From assembly GCA_016169945.1 (NCBI GenBank), contig JADLSH010000186.1, forward strand, positions 1,054,001 through 1,118,000: a DNA stretch of 64,000 nucleotides, in the 5' to 3' direction. The position numbers were made by a program, and so were the translations under genes. Below the pieces are notes generated by a model that was given only the letters and a program-made list of their open reading frames with translations, did not search any database and was not told the DNA's origin. The stretch is from Trachythela sp. YZ-2020. Lineage: Eukaryota > Cnidaria > Anthozoa > Malacalcyonacea > Clavulariidae. Positions 54,040-64,000 of this stretch are shown here, one piece after another. Each line of letters starts with the position of its first letter. The first letter of the stretch is position 1.

Positions 54040-54200
54040 GTGCCATGGCTTTCACTTCTACAAATAGCTGCGATCAGGGTTCGATTCCTGCAACAATCGC
54101 ACGCTTCCAGTTTGACCCTGCCAAGCAGGTATATTTTTGCCTCATGGACCGCTTAGGGAGAACTGACAAAGCTATTGGACATAAATAAAGGTAGTTTAGT
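54040..54200 (+). mobile_element. tRNA-derived SINE, short copy
   Basis: Perfect-looking B box GGTTCGATTCC (54077-54087), then the same core gcttccagtttgaccctgcc as the minus-strand SINE at 53.1 kb. It ends with an aactgacaaagctattggac / ataaataaaggtagtttag tail that corresponds to one tail unit of the other copy. The A box is not clear. Confidence 0.7.
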
Positions 54201-54657
54201 TAAAATATGCATGTTTGGTCTTCATATGGGCATATCAAAGCAGCACTGAAATAGCCGAAGCGTGAACTGTAACGTTGCCGAAGCAACGAGAAGCAACTTA
54301 TAACATCCTAGACATCATTTACATAATACCTTGTTCCGGTTGTCTGTTCATGTCATATGATACTTTACGATACGAGTTGTGAAGTAGTTTTGATGCAGCA
54401 AAGTTTGCTTCGAAAGTAGACGTCTTTGTGTATAAAAGTGTTTGTTGAACAAAATAAAGAAATATGGATTGATTTGTTGCGGGTCGGCTATAGTATATAA
54501 ACCATATATATCCTATGACCTAATGCTGTTGACATTTATGGGAAAGTACCGATAATAAGTTGAACTCGTTAGAAGTGGCAGGCTTGTTTTGGCGATAGAA
54601 CACAGCCAAGACGTAAAGCGTATATTTGTCTTGGTACATTTTGATATATAGATAATA

Positions 54658-54733
54658 ATGGCAGAATATTACGAACAACCCGAAGCTGGCGAAGCAGAAG
54701 AGCTTACTCAATTGGTGATGGATTTTGAGGAAG
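54658..54733 (+). CDS. uncharacterised six-exon gene, exon 1
   Basis: ATG at 54658 begins MAEYYEQPEAGEAEELTQLV, acidic, ending in phase 1 at GAAG|gtatgc. A TATA-like tagtatataaacc lies about 165 bp upstream, which may be the promoter. Exons 1-6 join in perfect phase with consensus splice sites, so the gene is convincing even though I do not recognise the protein. The visible protein is about 320 residues. Confidence 0.75.
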
Positions 54734-54952
54734 GTATGCGCCTTAAGCGTTTGATTTCCTGTTTTATAATCCACACTGATACTCTTGAGAATGAATCTAG
54801 TTTCGCTTTGTTAATGCTTGGTTTTTATCGTCATTCTGTGAGCATGATCTTGGAAACTATTCTGACATTGACGAGTATGCAGTCTGAATTTAATTCCCTA
54901 TTATAATGATTATATGTATCTATAATCAATACCGTATTTCTGTTCTAAACAG

Positions 54953-55293
54953 GTATTGACGATCCAGCACCGCCACTTGCGCAAGTAGAGTTCCTAAATC
55001 TTGAACATGACCAAACGTTTGAAAAAGTGCAATGTAGAAGAGGTGGTGTCACTCGTCAGGTGGTGGAAAATGCTGTCATACAAATGAAAGCAACATTTAG
55101 CCACGCACAACTGTATCAAATAGTAGGTTCTGTCGGGCGAGAGGCGGCAGCTGCGGAACTAGTTGGCAACATGAATGATATTGTGCTGATGGAGAATGCA
55201 CAAGATATTCTGAACCTCGCGGATAATTTTGTAGATCATGAACATGGTGCAATTCCCATGCCAGAAGTTATTGATGGTCGAGAGTACCTAACT
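54953..55293 (+). CDS. uncharacterised six-exon gene, exon 2
   Basis: Acceptor tgttctaaacag; reads GIDDPAPPLAQVEFLNLEHD, RRGGVTRQVVENAVIQMKAT, HAQLYQIVGSVGREAAAAEL and VIDGREYLT; ends at ACT|gtgagt in phase 0. Mixed helical composition, no Cys motif, no signal peptide or membrane segment. Intron 2 (55294-56062) contains a Penelope tail and a tandem array. Confidence 0.8.
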
Positions 55294-55461
55294 GTGAGTA
55301 TGACTCGAAGTTAATAGCCTTCTATAAATAATGGACCTCAACGCATTCCCTTCCTTTACTTTGGGTATTTACCGAAGTCTTTCTATGGATCATATACAGG
55401 TTTAACCATATAGCGTAACTGAAGTAAGCTGCGGTGGTGTGTGTCTGAGAACTACATACAT

Positions 55462-55570
55462 TTAAAAGCACTTCGACGTTTTGAGCGAAGGCCCTTCGTC
55501 AGGAAGTTGACAGTGGCTGCTAAGCCTCTAACGAAGAACCTTCGAAAGATCGAAGTGTGGTAGTTCAGAC
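55462..55570 (-). mobile_element. Penelope-like tail with hammerhead-like motif, in intron 2
   Basis: On the minus strand, 55507-55470 has CTGACGA intact, stem II agggccttcgctc, but the GAAA box reads AAAA before CGTCGAAG. A degenerate inverted arm (ccttcgaaagatcgaag) follows at about 55540. The change in the second core box should impair cleavage. Confidence 0.65.
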
Positions 55571-55925
55571 ACAAACCACGGCAGCTTATTGTAGAACACT
55601 TACTACCTATACACTGGACCACCCCGTTTGTGATATCTTTTTTAGGTATGGCCAGGTAGTTCAGAAACAAACCATGGCAGTTTATTGTAGAATATATCTA
55701 CACTGAACCTCCACGTTTGAGATATATTTTTCAGGTAGTTCAGGCAGAAACCACGGCAGCTTATTATAGAATACTACCTACACTGGACCAGCACGTTTGA
55801 GATATCTTTTTCAGGTAGTTCAGAAACAAATAATGCAATTTATTGTAGAATACTATCTACACTGGACCAGCACGTTTCAGATATTTTTTCAGGTAGTTCA
55901 TACACAAACCACGGCAGCTCATTGA
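55556..55925. repeat. ~90-bp tandem repeat, about four copies
   Basis: Units contain gtagttcagacacaaaccac, ggcagcttattgtagaa, cactggaccagcacgtttga and gatatctttttcag, with 10-15% variation. It adjoins the Penelope tail and the first word also occurs inverted at about 55430, so it may be the variable end of that element. Confidence 0.8.
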
Positions 55926-56062
55926 GATATCATCCCTATTGCTGACTTCGGCATTTTGACAGACGTCAGATGATTTTAATTCGAAATGAAAATCTTGATG
56001 CAATGAACACGAAGATGTAATTAAACAAACAACTAAATGAAATTTTCTAATTTTTATAACAG

Positions 56063-56249
56063 CTCAGATTCTATGTTGATCTCGGTCAAGTATATAGTGG
56101 TCCAAAATATCCATTGTTTAAACTTGTTAAGACGGACACTGCAGTAAGAAATCGTTTCGAACTGCGAGTTCAACTTCACTTCCTCGATCGAGAACCATCT
56201 GAGGTGTTCGTCAGTCCTGTATTTAGATGTCGAACTAAGAAACCTAGAG
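56063..56249 (+). CDS. uncharacterised six-exon gene, exon 3
   Basis: Acceptor tttttataacag; phase 0; reads LRFYVDLGQVYSGPKYPLFK, LVKTDTAVRNRFELRVQLHF and SPVFRCRTKKPR; ends G|gtaagg in phase 1. Alternating hydrophobic pattern suggests beta strands. The region before it (55926-56062) has no other feature. Confidence 0.75.
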
Positions 56250-56585
56250 GTAAGGTATACGAGCTCGTTTCTGAAGGCACGATAAACTTGTAATGTCATA
56301 TTAGTTAGGTATGAAACACTGTACACTTCTGCATGCGTGCGTTCGTGTCAGGAAACATTGATTCCGAATTTAGCGAACCAAGAAACAAGCTCTCCTGACC
56401 ATGTTTCCACAAGATGGGCAAGGCAGGAAACATTTAGTCAGGAACATTTTCCTACATAGTAAAAAGCTTCCGAAGAAATAGGTCTGTTATAGCACGTCTG
56501 TGGTACCACGGTTAGTAGAACTAGGTACCTAAATTGTGTTACGTTCAAAAAATTTGATTTAAGTCAATCACCCTCTTTCTTACAG

Positions 56586-56642
56586 GACTTACATTCGAAC
56601 AACCACCAAGTCCACCTGAGGTGCCACCAGCAACCCCACCAG
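56586..56642 (+). CDS. uncharacterised six-exon gene, exon 4 (Pro-rich)
   Basis: Acceptor tttcttacag; LTFEQPPSPPEVPPATPP; phase 1 to phase 1 (57 nt), ends G|gtaata. It encodes a proline-rich linker between the exon 3 and exon 6 domains. A symmetric exon like this could be skipped without loss of frame. Confidence 0.7.
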
Positions 56643-56705
56643 GTAATATGGATTTGTATTAAACCCCAACCAATAAACGGCAATCCAAGGTGTTTGTCAA
56701 AGCTT

Positions 56706-56812
56706 ATGCCACCTTCCATCATGTATTATCATCACCATTACCACCATCATCACCATCAGCACCGTCCATCATCACCATTACTATCACCACTATCATCATC
56801 ACTATTTTTTCA
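56706..56812. repeat. CCATCA-type microsatellite
   Basis: Imprecise catcaccatta/ccatcatc repeats in the intron just before the microexon. A second, GT/CG-rich simple repeat (gtgcgtgcgtgc) lies at about 57185-57262 in the next intron. Confidence 0.8.
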
Positions 56813-56824
56813 TTCGTATTTTAG

Positions 56825-56842
56825 AACCACCATCACTTGCTG
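56825..56842 (+). CDS. uncharacterised six-exon gene, exon 5 (18-nt microexon)
   Basis: Between tcgtattttag and gtgagtacag lie 18 nt, AACCACCATCACTTGCTG, phase 1 to phase 1, adding EPPSLA to the proline-rich linker. Both splice sites fit consensus and the phase matches its neighbours. It could alternatively be skipped. Confidence 0.6.
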
Positions 56843-57520
56843 GTGAGTACAGCCATATATTGTGCATATTTTGTGAACATGATATTGGGCAAAGAAAAAA
56901 TTGTTTGTCTGCTAATTCGCATGTGTATAAATGTGGCAAACAGACTAGTCGATGGCGTGTGTATTTGAACTGGGAGGTCTTCATGCATAACCATACGTCC
57001 ATGTAAATAGTGTATAGGCCTAAGTTTATTTTTATAGCTAATAATTTTGATATTTTAATAATAATTTATAGCAAATGTGCACGACTCTTTGAAAAACAGA
57101 CATGTGTAAGACTACCGTGTGTAAATAAGCTTAAACAATAATAATAATAAGCATCTTGCATCAAGATGAATTATCTGCGTATTTCGTTTCCTCAGACAAA
57201 CGTACGTGCGTAGTGTGTGCTGCGTGTGTAGTGTGCACGTGCGTGCGTGCGTAGTTCGTCTTGACGGATGACCGGCATGTGTGTATTAAAGTGGCATTAG
57301 ACGGACTATCAGGAAAATATCAGGCATGATTTGTTGCCAGGACCATTGTCAGTATATATAGATCGTTCTATTCTGGCTAGTTTTTCAATTCTGGGTAGGT
57401 CGTCTTGTTTTTAAACTAAGACGAATAATTTGTCAGATGGATGAGGCATCTTGTCGGGTGATTCTTCTCTAGTCTAAACCTGGCCTATACGACGACCTGA
57501 TTGTCTTTTTCTTCCCTTAG

Positions 57521-57802
57521 CTATAACAAGTATGCAGGTAATCACTGACAGTCTTGTGGCGAGAACTGCGCAAATTCAGGATCTCGTCTTCGGTTCAATG
57601 TCGACGGCAGACACACCGAATGCTGATATTACATTCCACCTGAGAATCAAGGATGAAGAAATCGGTGCTGAGCTTGAAGAAGGAGATGTGGTGGGCCTCT
57701 TTACGGATGAGGATGATGGCGGAACTTACGTGAAGTTACTGCGGAGCAATGATAGCGAAAACGCTGTTTATGTCGGCGTTGTTAGTCGCTCGTATTATAT
57801 AG
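57521..57802 (+). CDS. uncharacterised six-exon gene, exon 6, interrupted by a LINE
   Basis: Acceptor tcttcccttag; ITSMQVITDSLVARTAQIQD, NADITFHLRIKDEEIGAELE, GDVVGLFTDEDDGGTYVKLL, then VYVGVVSRSYYI. After codon 57800 the sequence becomes an ATT/ATC simple repeat, which is the 3' tail of the minus-strand LINE. No donor site fits before it, so the exon seems cut by the insertion. The true continuation may lie beyond 59480; a frame there ends in ENLNVGGKTQK|gtatgc (about 59585-59620) but is not proven. Confidence 0.7.
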
Positions 57803-59490
57803 ATTATTATTATCATTATTATTTAAAGTTCTTTAACAACGGTAGCCTTTCAGCATAAAAACTGATTTTCAAAGGGCCGTTCAATTACATAATTACATGG
57901 ATAAAAATAACATAAACAAGTAAATGTACTCATTGTGCATACTAACTCTTACGTGTTATACAAGTGGACAAAGGCCCGTTTAACTAAATATTTCAAGTTT
58001 AAAAAGTATTCAAGTGTACAAACTCTATATTACACAAATAATCAGAATTATATATTTATAAAATAATTGCAAGACCTCCCACAGATCCACAAAACGTCAC
58101 CTCAAATTGGGTTTGGTAAATTTCGGAAGTAGCTATTAAGTAAATGTTTAAAGCTATTCCTGGACAGTTGTGCCTGCCTGCCAGTAATATCATTTTGCAA
58201 GTTGTTCCATGCGGAGGCTCCTCGATATGACAAGCTCTTTCATGAATTCAGTATTTGGCTTATCCAATTAAGTTTACAGTCGTTACTCCTAAGATGGTAT
58301 GCATTGTTTTTTTTTTAATAAACATTTTTGATATATGTTCCGGTAGTTCCCCTCGCAGTGCTCTAAACGTCATATTGATGTCACTTTTTGTACATGTTTT
58401 CAATAGGTTCCCATCCTAGCTTTTCAGAACCAGTTATTGCCCTAGCTGCTCGTTTTTGCATTTTATAGAGTTTATCAATGTGAGCACGACTACCATCATT
58501 CCACACAGTTGAATAGTACGCAAAATGTGGTAAAACCAGTTCATTAAACATATGAACGAGAGTGTTTTGAGAGACATATGGTCTTGCTCTTTTTAACAGT
58601 GCTATAGCTTTGGAAATTGTTTTACATTGAGCGTCATTATGTTCTTTCCATTTTAGTTCTTCGTTAAGAGTGATTCCTAAGAATTTTTTATTTGTCACCT
58701 GTCTTATAGTGTGATTGCTAATTAGAATGTGTGGATCTTCGGAGTATTGTTTTAATTTCCTTTTTGAGGCTATTAGCATAAATTCAGTTTTATCAGTATT
58801 TAGTGTCAGTCTATTAGTCTCAAGCCATTTGTTTACGTTATGTAAGTCTTCGTTAATCCTATTTTCTATTTCCTTTGGTGAAGTTCCAGTGCATGAAATG
58901 CTGGTATCGTCCGCGAACATTGAGGCTTGTGTTTGCTTGAGACAGTTAGGAAGGTCATTGATGTATATCAAGAAAAGCAAGGGACCAAGATTAGACCGCA
59001 CACTATGCTTTTTGTTCAGACCTAGTAGTTTGAATTGTACATATTTGTTGTCTATTGCCAAGATATGAGTTTAAAAGGTCCAAGGACTCCCCTCTAATTC
59101 CATACTGCTCAAGCTTTAATAAAATAAATTTATGGTTTACAGTGTCAAAGGCCTTCTTAAGATCTAAAAATAATACACCATTTATTTTACTCTTATCGAT
59201 ATTTAGTAGCCATTGATTCACTGATTGTAAAAGTGCAGTTTCAGTGGAATCCCCGGACGAAAACCTGATTGTTGGTTTGAGATAATTTTGTTATCATCTA
59301 AGAAAGTAAACAGTTGGTCATATATTAATTTTCTCTAAAACTTTTGCTATAGCTGAAATTACCGAAAATGGTCTATAGTTTCCACAATTAGTTTTATCGC
59401 CATTCTTGTAAATTGGAGTAACTTTAGCTAACTTCATGCCTTCTGGAAATACACCTGTACTCAAAACTAAGTTGAAAACATGACCAAGAG
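57803..59490 (-). mobile_element. L2-like LINE, 5'-truncated, inserted in exon 6
   Basis: Reads from about 59480: NYLKPTIRFSSG-type start, SVNQWLLNIDKSKINGVLFL, DLKKAFDTVNHKFI, then (after frame breaks near 59005) LGPLLFLIYINDLPNCL, the catalytic FADD near 58915, FLGITLNEELKWKEH and KRAARAITGSEKLGWEPI, then the C-terminal LRGELPEYI and ASAWNNLQ blocks. The 3' end is a 230-bp untranslated part with an AATAAT-type tail at 57803-57830. The endonuclease and half the RT are missing. Confidence 0.88.
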
Positions 59491-59495
59491 ATTGA

Positions 59496-59572
59496 ATGCC
59501 CGGCGAATGTAACTGTGGTGTTTGGTAGAGTCAAACTGGAAGCACTCTTTTCACATGTGAGTGAAACTAAAA
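59496..59572 (-). mobile_element. SINE core fragment
   Basis: About 73 of 75 bp match 53096-53170 (cggcgaatg, aactgtggtgtttggtagag, gcactcttttcacatgtgag). The tRNA head and the tail are absent. It lies at the 5' edge of the L2-like LINE. Confidence 0.8.
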
Positions 59573-60299
59573 TGTCTGAATGAAAACCTTAACGTCGGCG
59601 GAAAAACACAAAAGGTATGCACGTACAATTCTTAAGTGATGAGAGCGTCAAGTGAAGTGAAGTAAAATGAAGTGAAGATGCATGATGAAAGATTTGCGCA
59701 AGTATATTTAATTTTGTATTAAATGTAAGATTACGTTAATTACTACAATACAATGCTGGGGAAATTTCTGTGCGGTAAAATAAAAGAATCTCATCACGTA
59801 CGTATATTCCTCCCTTTTGCACGTTTAAGGTTGGACTTTAAGATGCGCTACCTAAACTAATTGGTTATCATTTCAATATTGAAATCAGTATTGATCCCAA
59901 CAAGTTCCAATTGAACATGCAAGTAGCAACTGGCATTTTGTAAAATTCCTATAGCACGTTGTTTTTTAATCTAAACATAAACAAAGTTACAATCATATGA
60001 TTTTATCTCCTCCCGGCATGGTCTTCAGGCGGGGTTAATTTCACGATGTTGTAAGAGGATTTCTGTTTAGTTAAGGATTATAATAATTATACTTTGCAAT
60101 TTGATTCAGGTATTTCGAAATATCTTCTTTTTCAAACGGTAAGCAAAATACTTTTGTCATTCTATATTTGTTATTGTTTCGACACAACAAAGACGTGCTA
60201 GGAACTTCACAAAATGTTCGTTGTAACTGGTCAACTGTTGACCAACTGGTCAAGCAAAGAAATAAATATAGATATGGTCATTGAAAATGTTTTGAGTGT
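59573..60299. other. unassigned DNA
   Basis: Contains a short gtgaagtgaagta repeat at about 59650 and possibly the end of the exon broken by the LINE. Nothing else recognised. Confidence 0.4.
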
Positions 60300-60830
60300 C
60301 CAAAATCACACATAAATTTCAACATCAAACAGGTGTCCGAATTTCGAATTCGGACTCATTTACATGACAAATGTTTCAAACTCTCACATAAATATCAACA
60401 TCAAACAGGTGTCCGAACTTCGGACTCCTTTACAGGCCATATGTTTCCAAATCTCACATAAATATCAATATCAAACAGGTTCCCGAATTTCGGACTCCTT
60501 TACAGGCCAAATGTTTCCAAATCTCGCATAAATATCAACATCAAACAGGTGTCCGAATTTCCGACTCCTTTACAAGCCAAATGTTTCCAAATCCCACATA
60601 AATATCAACATCAAACAGGTGTCCGAATTTCGGACTTCTTTACAGACCGAATGTTTCCAAATATCACATAAATATCAACATCAAACAGGTATCCGAATTT
60701 CGGACTCCTTTACAGGCCAAATGTTTCCAATTCTCACATAAATATCAACATCAAACAGGTGTTCGAATTTCGGACTCCTTTACAGGCCAGATGTTTCCAA
60801 ATCTGACATTTCGGACTCCCTAATGCAGCT
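60300..60830. repeat. 70-bp minisatellite with embedded palindrome, ~7 copies
   Basis: Unit: tgtttccaaatctcacataa, atatcaacatcaaacaggtg, tccgaatttcggactccttt, acaggccaaa (70 bp). Copies differ by a few substitutions. Each carries gtccgaatttcggac, a 7+1+7 palindrome that is mostly kept. A degenerate outlier lies near 61068-61110. Confidence 0.92.
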
Positions 60831-61395
60831 CAAGTGTTTCAATTTCCACATAAATATTACAGTCAGTCAAATGCTCCGAACAATTGGATTGGAGCTTCCT
60901 TTTTGCTAGTAACCAATCAGAGGCTTTGTGTACAAGTGGTTGTGAATTTCAAATTTAAATTTACAGTTCCAAATTGCTCAGAGCAATCTCCGAAACAAAA
61001 TTGCAATATTGCGTGACAACATTGCAATGTTGCTCGCAAGAGAACATCCGGTTTGACTGTAAAATCAAATGGGTGTCTGAATTTCAGAATCCCTTATAGA
61101 TCAAATCTTTCCAATTTTAGTAAAAAATATATTTTAAGGTTGTCTGACTATGGAGCTACATTTCAGTACACCAAAGAATAAAAGCATTGTGGCCAGAAAT
61201 TTAGCACAAAATGATTGTCGTGCACTCCACCCAAAATTATTATCTACTACATGTATTAAGTTACTACAATTATTATTCAAGATGGCGCCCAACCTGACCG
61301 ACTAGGAAACATAAACACAAGCAATTTTTGTCAAGTTTAATTCCATTATTCTTCTCCACGAAGAAAACAAAATCCTATGTTCTCACAGGTTTCTT

Positions 61396-61728
61396 TCAGT
61401 TATGAACACACCTCTTATTGACCCTTAACAGTTGAGTACTAGTTGGGTAGTTTAGACTTTCGAGCTCAAAATTTATATTAAAATTGGAATTATTCCCATC
61501 AAGCTGTCCAGTGTCTGAATTTTCTAAATCAAATGACAATGGTATTTCCACAAACAATAATTTTATTTCGCCTACATTTTCCATATTTCGAACTGCCTCA
61601 AGATTTTTCTTTTCAAAGCCATCAAAACAATAATTTTCTCTAGATGAGCTAGCTCTGATGCTAGGTGACATTGACATAATACATGCAGGTACTTCATCTT
61701 GCAGGGATATCTTGGATCCTGACCCCAT
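61396..61728 (-). CDS. unrecognised frame of 110 codons
   Basis: ATG 61728 to TGA 61396: SKISLQDEVPACIMSMSPSI, SSRENYCFDGFEKKNLEAV, GEIKLLFVEIPLSFDLENSD, NFNINFELESLNYPTSTQLL. Composition is protein-like, acidic and Ser/Asn-rich. An exon of a transposon or host gene is possible. No motif, no partner exon and no polyadenylation signal directly after. Confidence 0.35.
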   Translation of the reverse strand: MGSGSKISLQDEVPACIMSMSPSIRASSSRENYCFDGFEKKNLEAVRNMENVGEIKLLFVEIPLSFDLENSDTGQLDGNNSNFNINFELESLNYPTSTQLLRVNKRCVHN

Positions 61729-63480
61729 CGTGACCCCTAACCCTCCCTTGCGTTTTTATGTTTTGATTAAATATTTTACAAGTCAATGGGTGACAATGAT
61801 ATTTATTGGTGCAACTTATATTAGCAGAATTACCAGGAACCTCTAGATATAACTGGCAGGTGTAATGTCTACTGTTCTACCATTTATTAGTTACTACCCT
61901 GTGGGACTTCAACTTGTGTCCAACAAACGTCATCTCAGTTTCTATTAGAAACTTATTTATTAACTATATTAAACAGTGCGACTGTACACTGAATCTTAAA
62001 AAAAGCGATCTCTGCCATTGAAGCCATTTTCAACCTTTTGAAAATACTTCTATTGAAAATACACGCTCTAGTGGAATCTATTAAAAAAACACTAAAAAGT
62101 AAAACTTAAAACAATCTGACAGTCTGACACTGACACCGAACTGAGAAAAAACAATGGATGAAAATCACTTCTGTAACTGAAAATTGCATATTGTAACCTT
62201 ATTGAGTCTATATCAAGTGCTGAAAATTCGTCCCCAGACTAAACAATAGTCCAAAATATATACAGCGTCTTATCCATGGATAGTTAGTTTATTATTAATA
62301 CTCTTTGTGCCATTTGTTGCTTGTCCTCGTTGTTGACAAGACACATACCGCTTTTCTTTTCCTTAATAGCAGGCAGCAGCAACTGAAAACAAATAAGTAC
62401 CTTTACGTTGGATCAACTGATGCATCTTGAAAATCCATGATATCCTTGAAAATCCTATATCAAGGGTAGGGACCGCATTCATAATTTCAAATTAGCAGAA
62501 AGGCTTCAGACGTTAGTTGGTTGAATAGAGCACTTCATTTGAAACATTCTGATATTCGTTTCACCAAAATTGGTCCAGCATATGCTAAATGCGAAACTAT
62601 TTAATGAACAGTTTTAAGCGAGTTTTACAAAAAAAAAGCTCAACAATGTATAGTGTTAATGCACTTGTCAATTGAAACCCCACGACCGGAAATATGCGGG
62701 GTTTTAACGGGACTTTGCGGTGGAAATACAGAGCTTTAACAAACATTGCCACGATGCTACCTGGGGTTTTAATACTAGTACAAAGACCGGGATAAAATAC
62801 CGGGGATTTAACTTAGTAGAGCTAAACTGACACACATTCACCCGAATTTTTTCTTTGACAGCTCCCTGTAGCAGCAGCACGTTTTTATATCAGAAATGAC
62901 TGATCAGACGACTAGATGGAAAGCTAGAGTGCTAGACTTGTAAAATCCCCATACTACTTTCCTTGATCAAAACGATCTCTTGCCGAAGCTAATGAACAAT
63001 ATTTCGAAGTGTTATCCTTCGCGCGCTGACTCGAAACAAAGAGATAATATAAATCCGCGCATCAAAAGATTCAAAACAAACGTTGGTCACAGATTTGAAC
63101 ACAACATATGCACGCGAGCCAATCAAAATTCTGCTATGAAACGCTGATCATCTATAGACCAATGAAAACGGTAGACACGCGCATATTATTCAGGTGAGTC
63201 ATAGGTCATAGTTCGCAATCGCAAAATTTGGAGCGAATGACCATAATTATTTGGTATACATTTCACTCATGCAGCATCTATTTGAACTTATAGATTATAG
63301 TGGGATTAGACTTAAAATTTATAGTGGAATTAGACTGTTTTCTGTCCTATTTAAATGTCTTTAAATTGCAAGACTAGCAAATTGGAAGAAGACAATAATA
63401 CTTCAATGGATTATTTACCCATACCGTGTAGTTTCTGGGTCTGTTGGCACAATTTTAGCGAGTGATATTTAGAGTATTAT
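61729..63480. other. unassigned DNA
   Basis: Around 62680-62815 is a segment with repeated ggggttttaa/ccggggatttaa words that looks like a dispersed repeat, but without defined ends. No coding exon supported. Confidence 0.4.
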
Positions 63481-63639
63481 TATGCCCAGAGACCCCAGAC
63501 ATCAAAGACGGGAAGCATTGCAGACAAGCGAAGCAACGAATGCATCTACTGATCCACAAATGCTAGCAAGCGGCAGATCTCTTTAGATGGGGAAGACGAT
63601 CTGAACTTGGGATGTCCCAATTCATTATACAAGTTGAGA

Positions 63640-64000
63640 AGGAAAATAGCGACGGTATGAAGGTTAGTAAATATTCAAAAACGTGCGGTGCCAGTGTGGG
63701 TAGGGTATAGCAAATACGACTGTTGACTTGTGTAAAACTACCTGAAAAATACAATGAGAACTTCGACGTTTTCGAGCGGAGGCCCTTCGTCTGGAAGTTA
63801 GTAGAATGGGTCGAGGGAAAACATGCGCTTTTATAGTGAACACAAAAGCGATCACGTGGTGCTTAATGGTGTACTTAGATTTTGGTGCCGAAATTGTAGT
63901 GGAAGAATCTATATACTTGCAGATTTTACACAGCTTCACACCACAAGGAAACGTGCCATTAGGTGACGACGAGTCCTGTGGTAGAGAGCTGTGGACTAGG
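63640..64000 (-). mobile_element. Penelope-like element fragment, cut by the window edge
   Basis: On the minus strand from 64000: a frame with VKLCKICKYIDSSTTISAPK and SKYTIKHH, the Cys motif and linker that precede the GIY-YIG nuclease (compare CGRAKCYTCKHL...APKSQFVIKH in the copy at 36.2 kb). It then jumps, without the nuclease, to the tail containing a hammerhead-like motif (63799-63759). An internal deletion removed the endonuclease. Confidence 0.8.
63759..63799 (-). ncRNA. hammerhead-like motif, degenerate
   Basis: Minus strand: CAGACGA (consensus CTGANGA), stem II agggcctccgctc, then GAAAA and CGTCGAAG. The U-to-A change in the first box and the extra A in the second make activity doubtful. 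It occupies the same position, downstream of the ORF, as the intact motif at 38145. Confidence 0.6.

Noticed and set aside
54040..54200. Possible tRNA gene because of the perfect B box
   Set aside because: No cloverleaf, no clear A box, and the flanking core matches other SINE copies; it is a tRNA-derived SINE.
55556..55925. CRISPR-like regular repeats
   Set aside because: Units are contiguous, 80-100 bp, diverged, without unique spacers or cas genes, in an animal-like genome; it is a tandem repeat. The same applies to the 70-bp array at 60.3 kb.

Overview
The window looks like AT-rich genomic DNA of an animal, most plausibly a cnidarian or similar early-branching invertebrate. It has host exons with GT-AG introns, tRNA-derived SINEs and a very broad transposon set: CR1/L2-type LINEs, BEL/Pao, DIRS, piggyBac, hAT-like and TTAA elements, and Penelope-like elements (PLEs) carrying hammerhead-ribozyme motifs. 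The organism call is an inference from this combination. No marker gene fixes the species.

Layout. 0-4 kb: a truncated CR1-like LINE (-), an inverted ORF1-like remnant (+) and a pentanucleotide microsatellite. 5.25-17.32 kb: one BEL/Pao LTR retrotransposon (-), with a 5-bp target duplication. A 3.7-kb hAT-like element splits its 3' LTR and itself contains a 358-bp MITE; a 1.17-kb TTAA element splits its pol frame. 17.7-19.65 kb: a LINE endonuclease scrap and nested inverted-repeat elements. 19.9-35.34 kb: a four-exon host gene (+) of the phosphatidylserine-decarboxylase-like family that includes PsiD tryptophan decarboxylase. Its 11-kb first intron holds LINE tails, a Penelope palindrome, a DIRS element invaded by two LINEs, a piggyBac pseudogene and a 706-bp 11-bp satellite. 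Exons 3 and 4 carry several frameshifts. 35.6-38.2 kb: a 5'-truncated PLE (GIY-YIG endonuclease, then a hammerhead motif) split by a 1.28-kb hAT-like element. 38.5-44.9 kb: a second copy of a foldback repeat, then mostly unassigned DNA. 44.9-50.1 kb: a near-complete CR1-like LINE (-) with ORF1, endonuclease and RT. 51.4-53.7 kb: an inverted copy of the LINE 5' region, a SINE, the last exon of a mitochondrial Lon protease (+) and a Cys-rich terminal exon (-). 54.66-57.8 kb: a well-spliced uncharacterised six-exon gene (+) whose last visible exon is broken by an L2-like LINE (-). 60.3-60.8 kb: a 70-bp minisatellite. 63.6-64 kb: another PLE fragment.

Most DNA here is nested mobile elements; host coding sequence is about 2.5 kb. 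Several insertions can be dated relative to each other because target duplications or an empty copy of the site are visible. Many frame breaks, in host and transposon alike, are small indels in or near homopolymers. Some may therefore be consensus errors rather than decay.
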